A DNA stretch of 64,000 nucleotides. Source: Enhydrobacter aerosaccus. Its GTDB lineage: Bacteria; Pseudomonadota; Alphaproteobacteria; Reyranellales; Reyranellaceae. The stretch lies in contig NZ_FUWJ01000001.1 of the NCBI RefSeq assembly GCF_900167455.1, positions 186,001 through 250,000 of the forward strand, given 5' to 3'. This document shows, one piece after another, positions 8,821 to 17,580 of the stretch. Both the position numbers and the translations under genes were made by a program. The notes under the pieces are model-generated. The model did no database searches, had not been told where the DNA came from, and saw only the letters and a list, made by a program, of their open reading frames with translations. Within the stretch, counting starts at the first letter, position 1. Each line of letters begins with the position of its first letter.

Positions 8821-9615
8821 ATGGATCTCAATCTAAAGGGCAAATCGGTCGTCGTCACTGGCGGCGGCTCCAACATCGGCCGGGCGATTGTGCTAGGGTT
8901 TGCAGCTGAGGGCGCAAACATCACGGTTGGCGATCTCGACGAGTTGCAGACTGAGAAAGTTGCCGACCTTGCGCGGCAGAACGGCGCTGCCAGCGTTCAG
9001 GTAATCAAGACCGACGTGACCGATTTTGATCAGGTGAAGGCCATGTTCAAGGCCGCGATCGACAAGCATGGCACGGTTGATGTGCTGGTCAACAACGTTG
9101 GCTGGGATCAGTTGATGTTCTTCACTCAGACGACGCCCGAGTTCTGGCAGAAGATCATCCAGATCAACTATGTTGGCGTGCTTAACTGCACTAGATGCGC
9201 ACTCGATATCATGATTCCGAAGAGCACCGGTGCTATCGTGTCGATAAGTTCTGACGCAAGCCGATCAGGCGAGCCGCGCGAGGCAGTCTATGGTGGCGTT
9301 AAGGCCGCCGTCAATTCTTTCATGAAGACCATTGCCAAAGAAAACGGTCGCTATGGCATCCGCTGCAATGTCGTTTGTCCTGGCGTCACTGTTCCTGTGG
9401 CTACGGAAGAGGTCGGTACCAACAGCATGTGGACAAAACCAGATTCAATGTTCACGGCGGAGCAATTCGAGAAAGTTGCCAAGGCGCTGCCGCTGCGCAA
9501 GCTCGGTCGCCCGAATGATATCGCCAACGCCGTAGTGTTCCTGTCATCCGCCGCCGCAGGTCACGTCACCGGCCAGGTCCTGTCGGTGTCAGGCGGATAC
9601 ACCATGATCGGCTGA
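8821..9615 (+). CDS. SDR-family dehydrogenase, BadH-like
   Basis: A classical short-chain dehydrogenase of 264 residues. TGGGSNIGRAI binds the dinucleotide, NNVGW replaces the usual NNAG, the catalytic Ser lies in SISSDAS, and Tyr and Lys lie in YGGVK. The family oxidises a secondary hydroxyl with NAD(P). Placement between a CoA ligase and a BadI-like ring-opening enzyme points to oxidation of a 2-hydroxycycloalkane-carboxyl-CoA to the beta-keto acyl-CoA, as BadH does. The biochemical family is certain; the specific substrate is inferred from gene order only. Confidence 0.9.
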   Translation: MDLNLKGKSVVVTGGGSNIGRAIVLGFAAEGANITVGDLDELQTEKVADLARQNGAASVQVIKTDVTDFDQVKAMFKAAIDKHGTVDVLVNNVGWDQLMFFTQTTPEFWQKIIQINYVGVLNCTRCALDIMIPKSTGAIVSISSDASRSGEPREAVYGGVKAAVNSFMKTIAKENGRYGIRCNVVCPGVTVPVATEEVGTNSMWTKPDSMFTAEQFEKVAKALPLRKLGRPNDIANAVVFLSSAAAGHVTGQVLSVSGGYTMIG

Positions 9616-9655
9616 GTTCGGCTGCTAATTCGTCAAAACAAAATGGAGCTCCATC

Positions 9656-10438
9656 GTGTCCGAAAGAGAGATCATGTATGACGTCAAGGATTACGTCGCG
9701 ACCATCACCATCAATCGGCCAAAGACCCTCAATGCCTTTACCGGCGATAACATCGTAGAGATGGAGCGGCTGATCCTCGAGGCAACCGCAGACAAGAAAG
9801 TTGGCGTCATTGTCCTCACCGGCTCCGGTGATCGCGCGTTCTGCGTCGGCGGCGACGTCAACTGGGAGAAGGATGCCGGTGGCAAGAGCGGGCTCGAAGG
9901 ACTGAAATTCAACTTCAATCGCCACATCGTCGAGTGTCCCAAACCCGTGATCGCACGTGTCAACGGTTACGCGATTGGCGGCGGACACCACATCGCCTAT
10001 TTTTGCGATTTCACCATCGCCGCAGAGCATGCGATTTTCGGCCAGAATGGTCCGCGTGTTGGCTCCCCGGCGGGGGGTTACATCGTCTCGCACAGCGCCA
10101 ATGTGCTTGGTCACAAGCGCGCCCGCGAGCTCTGGATGCTGGCGCGACGCTACACCGCCAAACAAGCACTCGACTGGGGGCTAGCTAATTCCGTCGTTCC
10201 GATGGCCGAACTCGACGTCGAGGTGAGGAAATATTGCGACGAACTCCTGGCTTTGAGCCCCACTTGCCTGAAGATTCTCAAGCGCTCATTTTATTATCAC
10301 ATGGCTCCGATCATGGAGCGCGATATGGACGACCTCGTCCGCGAGGTAGCACCTGCCTATTTCACGACACAAGAACAGCAGGAAGGGGCCAATGCATTCC
10401 TCGAAAAACGCAAACCGGATTTCAGCGCGTTTCGCTAA
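9656..10438 (+). CDS. Crotonase-superfamily ring-cleaving hydrolase, BadI/MenB-like
   Basis: A 260-residue crotonase fold protein, the same length as BadI. RAFCVGGD and GYAIGGGHHIAYFCD form the oxyanion-hole loops, and the C-terminal FLEKRKPDFSAF is characteristic of the MenB/BadI subgroup that closes over a neighbouring active site. BadI opens 2-ketocyclohexanecarboxyl-CoA to pimeloyl-CoA. The segment matching VGSFDGGY of MenB reads VGSPAGGY (135-142), so the usual Asp is Ala139. The start is a GTG with GGAG eight bases upstream. It lies 40 bp after the BadH-like gene. Either a variant retro-Claisen hydrolase or a related hydratase is possible. Confidence 0.85.
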   Translation: MSEREIMYDVKDYVATITINRPKTLNAFTGDNIVEMERLILEATADKKVGVIVLTGSGDRAFCVGGDVNWEKDAGGKSGLEGLKFNFNRHIVECPKPVIARVNGYAIGGGHHIAYFCDFTIAAEHAIFGQNGPRVGSPAGGYIVSHSANVLGHKRARELWMLARRYTAKQALDWGLANSVVPMAELDVEVRKYCDELLALSPTCLKILKRSFYYHMAPIMERDMDDLVREVAPAYFTTQEQQEGANAFLEKRKPDFSAFR

Positions 10439-10470
10439 AGCGATAACGCCATTGCGTAAGGGAGACTGCG

Positions 10471-11235
10471 ATGAGACTAGGCAGCGTCAACTATGAAACC
10501 AAAGGGAAGATCGCCATTCTTACGCTGGATGAACCGGGCAAGCTTAACGCGCTCAGCGCAGGCATCCGTGAGGGTGTTCTCGATGGCCTGAAGAAAGTGG
10601 ATGAAGACGACAACGTCCGCGTCGCCATCATCACCGGCAACGGCGACAAAGCATTTTGCGCTGGCGCCGATATTAGCGGCTTCAACTTTGATCCGGACAA
10701 AGTACGCAAATTTATGATCGAGGCTTTAGCGGTATTAGCTGCACCAGAGAATTGCCGCAAACCCGTGATCTCCGCCGTCAATGGTATTGCGTTCGGCGGT
10801 GGCTTTGAACTCGCGATCGCTTCGGACTTCATCATCGCGTCCGATCGCGCATGCTTCGCGGTGCCAGAGATCAAGCTCGGGCTACTGCCCGGTTTTGCGA
10901 TTGTGCGTCTTCACGATCTGATTGGCCGCGCCAAAGCCAAGGAGATGAGTATCCTTGGTGATCCAATCAGCGCCGATGAGGCATTCCGACTAGGCCTCGT
11001 ACTACGTGTGGTTCCCCATGGTGATCTTGTCACAGCCGCTCTGGAATTTGCGGAACGAATTGCATCAAAACCAAAGCTTGCGGTGCAGATGGCAAAATCG
11101 TTTTACAACCGCGGTCTCGGTGGCGATGAGATGCGGCACGCGATCGATGGCTTTCCACTCCTGTTCATGCATCAAGACGCACAGGAAGGTATCGCTGCCT
11201 TTCTCGAAAAGCGCGAGGCGAAGTTCGAGAGTTGA
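10471..11235 (+). CDS. Enoyl-CoA hydratase/isomerase family protein
   Basis: A 254-residue crotonase. AFCAGADI is the CoA and oxyanion loop. The two acidic residues of enoyl-CoA hydratases appear to be present, in GGGFELAIASDF and in VPEIKLGLLPG. The usual AGGTQRL continuation is replaced by FAIVRLHD, so the substrate pocket differs from standard short-chain hydratases. It is the last gene of the alicyclic-acid set and could play the BadK-like role of hydrating cyclohex-1-ene-carboxyl-CoA. A GGGAGACTGCG ribosome site precedes the ATG. Confidence 0.88.
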   Translation: MRLGSVNYETKGKIAILTLDEPGKLNALSAGIREGVLDGLKKVDEDDNVRVAIITGNGDKAFCAGADISGFNFDPDKVRKFMIEALAVLAAPENCRKPVISAVNGIAFGGGFELAIASDFIIASDRACFAVPEIKLGLLPGFAIVRLHDLIGRAKAKEMSILGDPISADEAFRLGLVLRVVPHGDLVTAALEFAERIASKPKLAVQMAKSFYNRGLGGDEMRHAIDGFPLLFMHQDAQEGIAAFLEKREAKFES

Positions 11236-11360
11236 CCAAAGCCGCTCAGCCAAGGTGTCGCAGAATCCTCTTCGCATGAGCACTTTGCGACGCACATGGC
11301 GACGATGGATGAGAGCGCCGCCAGTGTTCGGCTCAGATCTCATGGGGGACTTATCCGGAC

Positions 11361-11465
11361 GTGGAGGACCACGTTGTGCAAAGCAAACCGATCTTGATTG
11401 CCGGTGCGCGCATTGGCGGTTTGGAGAAGGCCTCTGACCGCGCCGTAGAGCCACGTTTGAAGCAT
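11361..11465 (+). pseudogene. N-terminal remnant of an FAD-dependent aromatic-ring monooxygenase
   Basis: The only recognisable content of the 324-bp gap after the alicyclic genes. Reading from the GTG gives QSKPILIAGARIGGLEKA, which matches the beta-alpha-beta FAD-binding start of salicylate- or 3-hydroxybenzoate-hydroxylase-like enzymes (normally PILIAGAGIGGL), with one Gly of the GxGxxG motif changed to Arg. Similarity stops after about 20 codons. It is a deletion remnant, consistent with loss of a larger aromatic degradation operon. Confidence 0.5.
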
Positions 11466-11559
11466 GACTCCTCCCCGCGGCAGGGCCTGATCTGGAAAAT
11501 GGGAACGGCGCCCGTACCGCGTACGGCTCAAGCGAAATCGAACACCCCCGACAACGACT

Positions 11560-13497
11560 TCAATCAGTACCGCAGCGACGGATGTGCCGATAGAGCGTCG
11601 TTCGGGCGATACCTAGCGATCGAGCGGCGCGGCTGAGATTGCCGCCCTCGCGCCGAATGGCGGCTAGCACCATCTGTCGCTCGGCGCCGCGGATCGTCGA
11701 GGCGAGGGGTAAACCGCACGGCGACTCATCCTCTAGAATTGCCGTCGGCAGAAGCTCGAGGCCGAGTATAGGGTCCGTCGCCAGCGGGACCATGCGCTCG
11801 AGACAGTTGCGCAGCTCACGCACGTTGCCGGGCCAGCCGTAGTGAAGGAAGACATCCATGACCTCAGGCGCGATCTGCACCGGCGGTGCCGCCCCGGCAA
11901 TGTCGCGCAGCAGATGACCGACAAGAGGCGGAATGTCACCCGGCCGCTCGCGTAGTGGCGGCACGGTCAGCCCGGCGACGTTGAGACGGTGATAAAGGTC
12001 GGCGCGGAAGCGCCCGGCGGCCACGTCCTTGGCCAGCGGACGGTTGGTGGCGGCGATGACTCGCATCGCGATCTTGCGCGGCGCCGCCTCGCCCAGCCGC
12101 CACACCGCGCCTTCCTCCAGGACGCGCAGCAGGTAGGGCTGCAGGTCGGCCGGCATGTCGCCGATCTCGTCGAGGAACAGCACGCCGCCATTGGCCTGTT
12201 CGAAGCGGCCCCTGGCACCGCCACGCCGGGCGCCGGTGAAGGCTCCCTCGGCATGTCCGAACAGCTCGCTGGCGAGGATATCGCGCGGCAGAGCGGCGCA
12301 GTTGACCGGCACGAAGGGACCGGCATGGAAGGGGCCGGCCGCGTGCACGGCGCGCGCCAGCATGTCCTTGCCGGTGCCCGTTTCGCCCTGGAGCAGCAAC
12401 GGCGTGCTCGCCGCTGCGAAGCGCTCGGCCTGACGCAGCAGGCTTTCGAGCGACGGCGATGTCTGCAACAGGCGCTGGAACGCCGGCGCCAGCGGCGGCA
12501 GAGTCTTGAGGCGATGCGACGTCGAGCGCTGGCGGCGGCTGGTCGTCGGCAGATGCAGGATGGCGCCGACACACTGCCCGTCCTCCTTGAGCGGCGACAG
12601 CCATTCCGCCCTGATGCCCGGCGCTAGCGACGCCAGCCACTTCGGCTCGACGCTGCCATGAGGTGCCGCGACCAGTTCGCCCATCGCCTGCGTCCGGCTG
12701 AGGCCGTGCTCGCGTAACGCCGAGGGGGCCTGCGCGGTGCGCGCGATCACGCGGCCCTGCGCGTCGAGCAGGACGGCAGCGGTCTCACGCCCGCCAATTG
12801 CGGCTTCGAACAGCTCGATCAGGCGCGCCCGCTTGGCCAGCGCCTGCTTCTGCAGATGGCCCTGCAGCTGGCCGACCAGCGACATGACGAACGGCCAGGT
12901 CTGGGCATTGACCGTATCCGGCGGCCCGGTGATATCGACCACGCCGACGATGCGCCGGTCGAACGGATCTCGAACTACGGCGGCCGTGCAGCTCCAGGGC
13001 TTGGCGACCTCGCAGAAGTGTTCCTCGGCATGGATGTGGAGCGGACGGCCGAGCGCGAGCGCCGTGCCGACCGCGTTGGTGCCGCTGCTGCATTCATGCC
13101 AGGCGGCGCCGGGAACGATGTGGTCGGCGGCTAGCCGGTCGGTGAGATGTGGATCACCGTCGACCGACAGCAGGGTGCCGTCCGGAGCGCTGGTGATAAG
13201 GATGATGCGCGAACCCTTGAGATAGGGAACGATGGGCGGCACGCAGGCACGCACCGCCGCATAGAATTGTGCATGGCGCAGCTGAAAGCGGTCGACGTCG
13301 GCGCCGTTGACACGCAGCGGCGCCGACCTCGTCGCCGGATCGACGCCGCTTTGTCGGCAACGGCGCCACGATTCGATGACGACGTCGCGCACGACGGCAT
13401 CGTCGACGGGACGGTCGGTGACGAATCTTTCCCAGACCCTGCCGACGGTCCGGATGTAGTCCTTGGAGCACAGCTGAGCGAGGGGGATATCTTTCAT
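11560..13497 (-). CDS. Sigma-54-dependent transcriptional activator, AcoR family
   Basis: A 645-residue activator. An N-terminal sensory part (about 1-330, GAF-like with ESWRRCRQSGVDP near its start) is followed by an AAA+ domain with Walker A GETGTGKD (about residue 370), the sigma-54 contact loop GAFTGA (about 417) and DEIGD (Walker B). A C-terminal Fis-type helix-turn-helix contains GNLSRAARSLGIARTTLYRHI. The ATG has GGGAGGAG upstream; a longer in-frame reading would cross the sigma-54 promoter and is rejected. It is divergent from the monooxygenase gene that carries the matching -24/-12 promoter, so it almost certainly activates it in response to a small ligand. Confidence 0.93.
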   Translation of the reverse strand: MKDIPLAQLCSKDYIRTVGRVWERFVTDRPVDDAVVRDVVIESWRRCRQSGVDPATRSAPLRVNGADVDRFQLRHAQFYAAVRACVPPIVPYLKGSRIILITSAPDGTLLSVDGDPHLTDRLAADHIVPGAAWHECSSGTNAVGTALALGRPLHIHAEEHFCEVAKPWSCTAAVVRDPFDRRIVGVVDITGPPDTVNAQTWPFVMSLVGQLQGHLQKQALAKRARLIELFEAAIGGRETAAVLLDAQGRVIARTAQAPSALREHGLSRTQAMGELVAAPHGSVEPKWLASLAPGIRAEWLSPLKEDGQCVGAILHLPTTSRRQRSTSHRLKTLPPLAPAFQRLLQTSPSLESLLRQAERFAAASTPLLLQGETGTGKDMLARAVHAAGPFHAGPFVPVNCAALPRDILASELFGHAEGAFTGARRGGARGRFEQANGGVLFLDEIGDMPADLQPYLLRVLEEGAVWRLGEAAPRKIAMRVIAATNRPLAKDVAAGRFRADLYHRLNVAGLTVPPLRERPGDIPPLVGHLLRDIAGAAPPVQIAPEVMDVFLHYGWPGNVRELRNCLERMVPLATDPILGLELLPTAILEDESPCGLPLASTIRGAERQMVLAAIRREGGNLSRAARSLGIARTTLYRHIRRCGTD

Positions 13498-13616
13498 CAC
13501 CAAGCTCCTCCCAAGGGCTATCCCATCCACCTCCCCCCCGTAGGACAGAGGAGGCGAATGATTTGTAGTTGCTGAGAGGATAGGCGCGCGATTGAGATCC
13601 TGTAAATCAAACGTAC

Positions 13617-13633
13617 TGTAGCGCTTCGCTACA
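13617..13633. promoter_or_regulatory. Inverted repeat, candidate activator (UAS) site
   Basis: TGTAGCGCTTCGCTACA is a near-perfect palindrome about 90 bp upstream of the -24/-12 promoter, the usual distance for an enhancer-binding activator. A related GTGTAGCGC occurs at about 13649-13657 as a possible second half-site. The assignment to the adjacent AcoR-type activator is inference. Confidence 0.5.
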
Positions 13634-13718
13634 GTTGCGGCGCGCGCCGTGTAGCGCTGCGCATCAGGTTGACGTACACGTTTCCCCGCAAGTCCTTGCC
13701 CCGCCGTGATTTTCCTTC

Positions 13719-13733
13719 TGGCACGCCAGTTGC
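13719..13733 (+). promoter_or_regulatory. Sigma-54 (-24/-12) promoter
   Basis: TGGCACG-N4-TTGC is present with the GG at 13720-13721 and the GC at 13732-13733, exactly 12 bp apart, matching the RpoN consensus. It predicts a start near 13745 and a leader of about 50 nt before the monooxygenase ATG. The divergent neighbour encodes a sigma-54 activator. Enhancer sites would be expected in 13500-13700; TGTAGCGCTTCGCTACA (13617-13633), an inverted repeat, is a candidate. Confidence 0.9.
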
Positions 13734-13793
13734 GCTCCAAGGCCTGTGCCGTGTGCGGCACGGAAGGAAACGCAAGAGACAGGAGATCAGGAC

Positions 13794-15197
13794 ATGCTGG
13801 AAATCGGTATCTTCCACAACGGCGCTTCGAGCCTCCCGGTGACCTTGACGAAGGAAGGCGTGGCAGTGAACGACGGCTCGCTCAAGGAGGTCCATCGCGC
13901 AGCCCAGGAGACGTTAGTGAATCAGGTGCGCCAGGGCATCCTTGCCGAGCGGCTGGGCTTCCAGTCGTTCTGGTTGACCGAGCACCACTTCCAGCCCGAG
14001 GGCGCGGAGATGAGTCCCAATCCGCTGCTGGTCCAGATGGCGATCGCCTCGCACACCAGGAAGATCCGCCTCGGCCAGTGCGCGAACATCGTAGTGTGGC
14101 ATCACCCGGTGCGGCTCGCCGAGCAGATCGCCCTGCTCGATGTGATCAGCGGCGGCAGGGTCGAATGCGGTGTCGGTCGCGGTTACCAGCCGCGCGAGAA
14201 CGAGACGCTGGGCCGGCCATACGGCTCGACCATCCAGGACCAGGAGCGCAACCGCAAGTCGTTCGAGGAAGTCGTCGCGGTGATGAAGAAGTGCTGGACG
14301 GAGGATTCCTTCGCCCATCACGGCGAGAACTTCTCGGTGCCGCCCACCTACACCAAGTGGAATCACAAGCAGACGCTCGCCTACTTCGGCATGGAGAAGG
14401 CCGGACGCAAGCTCGATGACGTGGTGGCGATCGGCGAGCCCGACATGTATTCGGCAGGCAATCCGGTGCAGGCGACGACGACGACGCTGAAGGAACTGCA
14501 GGTCTTCCCACAACCGGTGCAGAAGCCGCATCCGCAGCTCTGGGAGCCGGTGACCAGCTCGCGCTCGATCAAGTGGGCGGCCGAGAAGGGGCTGAACGGC
14601 GTAATGATCGTCGAGCCCAACGACCGTCTGCGCAAGAACATCGACATCTACTACGAGGCGGCCGAGAAGGCCGGCTGGCCCGACATGCACGGTCGCGGCC
14701 GCTTCAAGTACGGCTGGGACGCCGGCAAGCGGCGCGGCATCATGACTAGCCGCTACATCCACGTCACCACACCCGGCAAGGAGAAGCAGGCGCTCGACCG
14801 GGCGGCGCGCGCCATGGAGCTGCAGTTCGACTACTACGGCCCCTTCGGCTTCGGCGCCGTGGTGGCGCGGCTGAACGAGCCGATGTTCGACCTCAACAAG
14901 CGCGTCACGGCCGAGATGCTGCGCGAGCGCGAGATCGCCATCCAGGGCTCCAAGCAGTTCGTGATCGACAAGATCATGAAGATGAAGACCGAGTGCGGCT
15001 ACGAGGACTTCTCGTTCCTCGCCTGGTTCGAGCTCGGCGGCTTCGAGGGCCGCGAGATCGAGGACCAGATGCAGCTCTTCGCCGAGGAGGTCATGCCGGT
15101 GATCGCCCGCGAATGCGGAGGTAAGGTGGAGCTGCCGAGCGTCGGCATCGACTATGTTGGTGCACCCGCGACGCAGCGCGCCGCTGCGGCCGAGTGA
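13794..15197 (+). CDS. LLM class flavin-dependent monooxygenase under sigma-54 control
   Basis: A 467-residue luciferase-family protein, longer than the 340-residue LLM genes nearby. FQSFWLTEHHFQPEG, KIRLGQCANIVVWHHPVRLAEQ and ISGGRVECGVGRGYQPRE are luciferase-fold signatures; the C-terminal half carries an extra helical region. The ATG is preceded by AGGAGATC and by a consensus sigma-54 promoter. The regulated, strongly inducible expression suggests this is the first oxygenase of a pathway whose inducer is seen by the divergent AcoR-type activator. An esterase gene follows 11 bp downstream, so the product may be an ester or lactone. Confidence 0.88.
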   Translation: MLEIGIFHNGASSLPVTLTKEGVAVNDGSLKEVHRAAQETLVNQVRQGILAERLGFQSFWLTEHHFQPEGAEMSPNPLLVQMAIASHTRKIRLGQCANIVVWHHPVRLAEQIALLDVISGGRVECGVGRGYQPRENETLGRPYGSTIQDQERNRKSFEEVVAVMKKCWTEDSFAHHGENFSVPPTYTKWNHKQTLAYFGMEKAGRKLDDVVAIGEPDMYSAGNPVQATTTTLKELQVFPQPVQKPHPQLWEPVTSSRSIKWAAEKGLNGVMIVEPNDRLRKNIDIYYEAAEKAGWPDMHGRGRFKYGWDAGKRRGIMTSRYIHVTTPGKEKQALDRAARAMELQFDYYGPFGFGAVVARLNEPMFDLNKRVTAEMLREREIAIQGSKQFVIDKIMKMKTECGYEDFSFLAWFELGGFEGREIEDQMQLFAEEVMPVIARECGGKVELPSVGIDYVGAPATQRAAAAE

Positions 15198-15208
15198 GGG
15201 AGGGCGCG

Positions 15209-16120
15209 ATGCCTAGCGTGCAATCGGAGGAGCTGAAGACGCTCTACAAGGGCTGGGTGGCGGCGCTGGCCGCCAACCCGAACATGGAGCTTGGCGAGAT
15301 GCGCCGCATGTTCGAGCACTGGGGCGACGTCACTGCCGAACCCGGCGGCGTCGACTATGTCGAGGTGACGGCCGGCGGCGTGCCGGCGCTGTGGGCGACG
15401 CCGAAAGGCTGTGCGCAGGATCGTGTGCTCCTCTGCACCCACGGCGGCGGCTACGTCACCGGCTCGATGTACACGCATCGCAAGGTGTACGGCCACTTCG
15501 CCAAGGCAATCGGCTGCCGCGCGCTGATCGTCCACTACCGCCGCGCCCCGGAGCACGTGCATCCGGGGCCGGTCGACGATGTCGTCGCCAGCTACCGCTG
15601 GCTGCTCGATCAGGGCGTCAAGCCGCAGCACATTGCGCTGACCGGCGATTCGGCCGGTGGTGGGCTCGCGATCACGACGTTGCTGCGCGCCCGCGAGCGC
15701 GGCCTGCCGATGCCGGCCGCGACCATGCCTTTGTCGCCGTGGGCCGACATGGAGGCGACCGGCAAGAGCTTCGCCAGCAATGGCGAGAAGGACGTGCTGG
15801 TGTCGCGTGACATCATCAAGGTAATGGCGAGCACGTTCCTGGGGGAGGGCGGCAACCCGAAGGACCCGCTGGCGAGCCCGATCCATGCCGACCTGAGGGG
15901 CTTTCCGCCCATCTACATCCAGGTTGGTGGCGACGAGACGTTGCTCGACGACAGCCAACGGCTTGCCGACAGGGCGCGCAAGGCGGGAATCGACGTCACC
16001 GTCGACGTCTATCCCGACATGCAGCACGTCTTCCACTTCCTGGCGGGCGTCGCGCCGGAGGCGGACGACGCCATCAGAAAGCTGGCCTCGTGGGTGCGTC
16101 CCAAGCTGGGACTCGGTTAG
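15209..16120 (+). CDS. Alpha/beta hydrolase, hormone-sensitive-lipase-type esterase
   Basis: A 303-residue esterase. HGGGYVTG forms the oxyanion hole, GDSAGGG holds the nucleophilic Ser, Asp is expected in GGDETLLDD, and His in MQHVFHFL. The ATG with GAGGGAGGG upstream is chosen over a GTG that overlaps the previous stop. It is co-transcribed with the sigma-54-controlled monooxygenase, which suggests it cleaves an ester made by oxygen insertion next to a carbonyl. That link is inference. Confidence 0.9.
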   Translation: MPSVQSEELKTLYKGWVAALAANPNMELGEMRRMFEHWGDVTAEPGGVDYVEVTAGGVPALWATPKGCAQDRVLLCTHGGGYVTGSMYTHRKVYGHFAKAIGCRALIVHYRRAPEHVHPGPVDDVVASYRWLLDQGVKPQHIALTGDSAGGGLAITTLLRARERGLPMPAATMPLSPWADMEATGKSFASNGEKDVLVSRDIIKVMASTFLGEGGNPKDPLASPIHADLRGFPPIYIQVGGDETLLDDSQRLADRARKAGIDVTVDVYPDMQHVFHFLAGVAPEADDAIRKLASWVRPKLGLG

Positions 16121-16389
16121 TCGCGCCATCCTGATGGCTTCGCGCGAAAGCGCGCTTGCAGTCGCTCGCAGCCACCTATAGAGGCCACGCCGATATCGCG
16201 AAGAAGGGCTTCAGATTTCGCATGAATGACCGAAATTAACGACGGCGGGCTTGACCCACCGGCTCGGGAAGCACGGTATCGGTCGGCTGGCCGATACCGC
16301 GCCCGGCTCCGCTAGTAGACGGTCCCCACGACCGAACAAGCGGCACCCCTTCCCAAGCTCAGTATGCGTAAGTGCACAATCTGAAATCA

Positions 16390-16775
16390 ACAGGCCCGGT
16401 AAAAAATCGCGAAAACCGCAACTTTCGCGCGGCTCGCATCGCCGAGCATCGCCAACCAGCAGGACTGGCCCCAGATGGCAGATGCATAAGATACTTCCTC
16501 GTCAGAGCCACAGCCCGGATTGGTGTTCTCGACCGGGCTGGTGTCCAGCTCGAGGTGGCCGTCGTCGAGGAACCGGGTGAGCCCCTCCCAGTGGACGAAG
16601 GCGTAGCGGATGTCGGCGGCCAGCGTGGAGCCGGAGCAGATCATCGACAGCTGCTTCTCGAGCCAGAGCCGTAGCGGCCGCGATGATCGGCGCCGTGTGC
16701 TGCCGGCGCGCGGCGATCTGGCGGACGGCGACCTCGGCGATTTCGTATTGCGCATCTGCTCATCTGCTTGACGAA
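16390..16775 (-). mobile_element. IS66-family transposase C-terminal remnant
   Basis: Minus-strand reading gives IAEVAVRQIAARRQHTAPII in one frame, then LWLEKQLSMICSGSTLAADI and LTRFLDDGHLELDTSPVE in the next. These are the spacer and DDE-end segments of IS66 TnpC transposases. At least one frameshift is needed, and the VEN motif is followed by scrambled codons. The N-terminal two-thirds, the accessory tnpA/tnpB genes and clear terminal repeats are absent. The segment is joined to an IS630 fragment in the same reading frame. Confidence 0.7.
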
Positions 16776-16929
16776 GCAGATCGGGGCTGCTCAATGACCA
16801 ACGGCGCGAGCCGTGCAACTGGAACGTCGCCAGCACCTTTCGGAAGCGCAACAACGAGACCAGGAAATAGGCACCCCCGATGGCAGTCAGTGCCAGGAGC
16901 TGCGGCGCGGTCAGGCCGTCGCACCGCAG

Positions 16930-17507
16930 TCCAGCGATGAAGGTCTGGGTGGCCCAGTGTCCGAACGGCACCTTGGCTTTCAACCGAGCACCATGACGAG
17001 CCCGGCCACGCAGGCGGGTCATCTTGGTTGTCGTGGCGGTTTCGTCGAGGAAGATCCGTCGATGGACCTCCTCGCGCATGCGCAGTTGGCGCCGCGTCTG
17101 CCACTCGTCACGCGCCTGGCGCACGTCCTCGCGCTTGGCCTCGGAGGCCAGCAGTGTTTTCCCGACGGACAGGCCCGCCTTTAGCAGCGCCCGCGACAAC
17201 GACGCCGGATGCGCCGTCACATCCTTCTCGGCGTTCAATTTGCCCGCCGGTTCCCGGCATCGTAATGTCCGGCTCGGCGTCGACCCACTTGAGTAGAGCC
17301 GCCCAGATACGGCGCCAGTTTGCCGCCGCCAAGCGGACGACCCTGCGGTGCCGGCTGCGCTGACCCCGTTCGCGATAGCCGATCGGCCAGCTTCACCACA
17401 AAGCTTGCACTGACATCGTAGCGTCGAGCCGCGGCACGTCGCGACTGCCCACTCTCGATGTCCGCCTGAACCCGCTCCCGAAGGTCAATCGAATAGGGCT
17501 TTCCCAT
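16930..17507 (-). mobile_element. IS630-family transposase 5' remnant
   Basis: The N-terminus MGKPYSIDLRERVQADIESG, with ASFVVKLADR and the QGRPLGGGKLAPY linker, is the IS630 helix-turn-helix region. A frame change near 17320 leads to LLKWVDAEPDITMP. A second near 17245 leads to HPASLSRALLKAGLS and FLDETATTTKMTRLRGRA, the first catalytic Asp region, ending in FIAGLRCDGLTAP. The remaining DDE residues are missing, so the element is dead. The start codon region is intact. Confidence 0.8.
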
Positions 17508-17580
17508 CCAGGCTGGCCTCCTGCCTAGCCAGCATCTTGAATCCCCCTTCGATTCCTATTTCAAGCTCGATGCTCTAGCA

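Noticed and set aside
16275..16298. GGTATCGG/CCGATACC hairpin beyond the esterase
   Set aside because: A real 8-bp inverted repeat, but without a T-run or conserved setting it cannot be separated from chance or IS debris.
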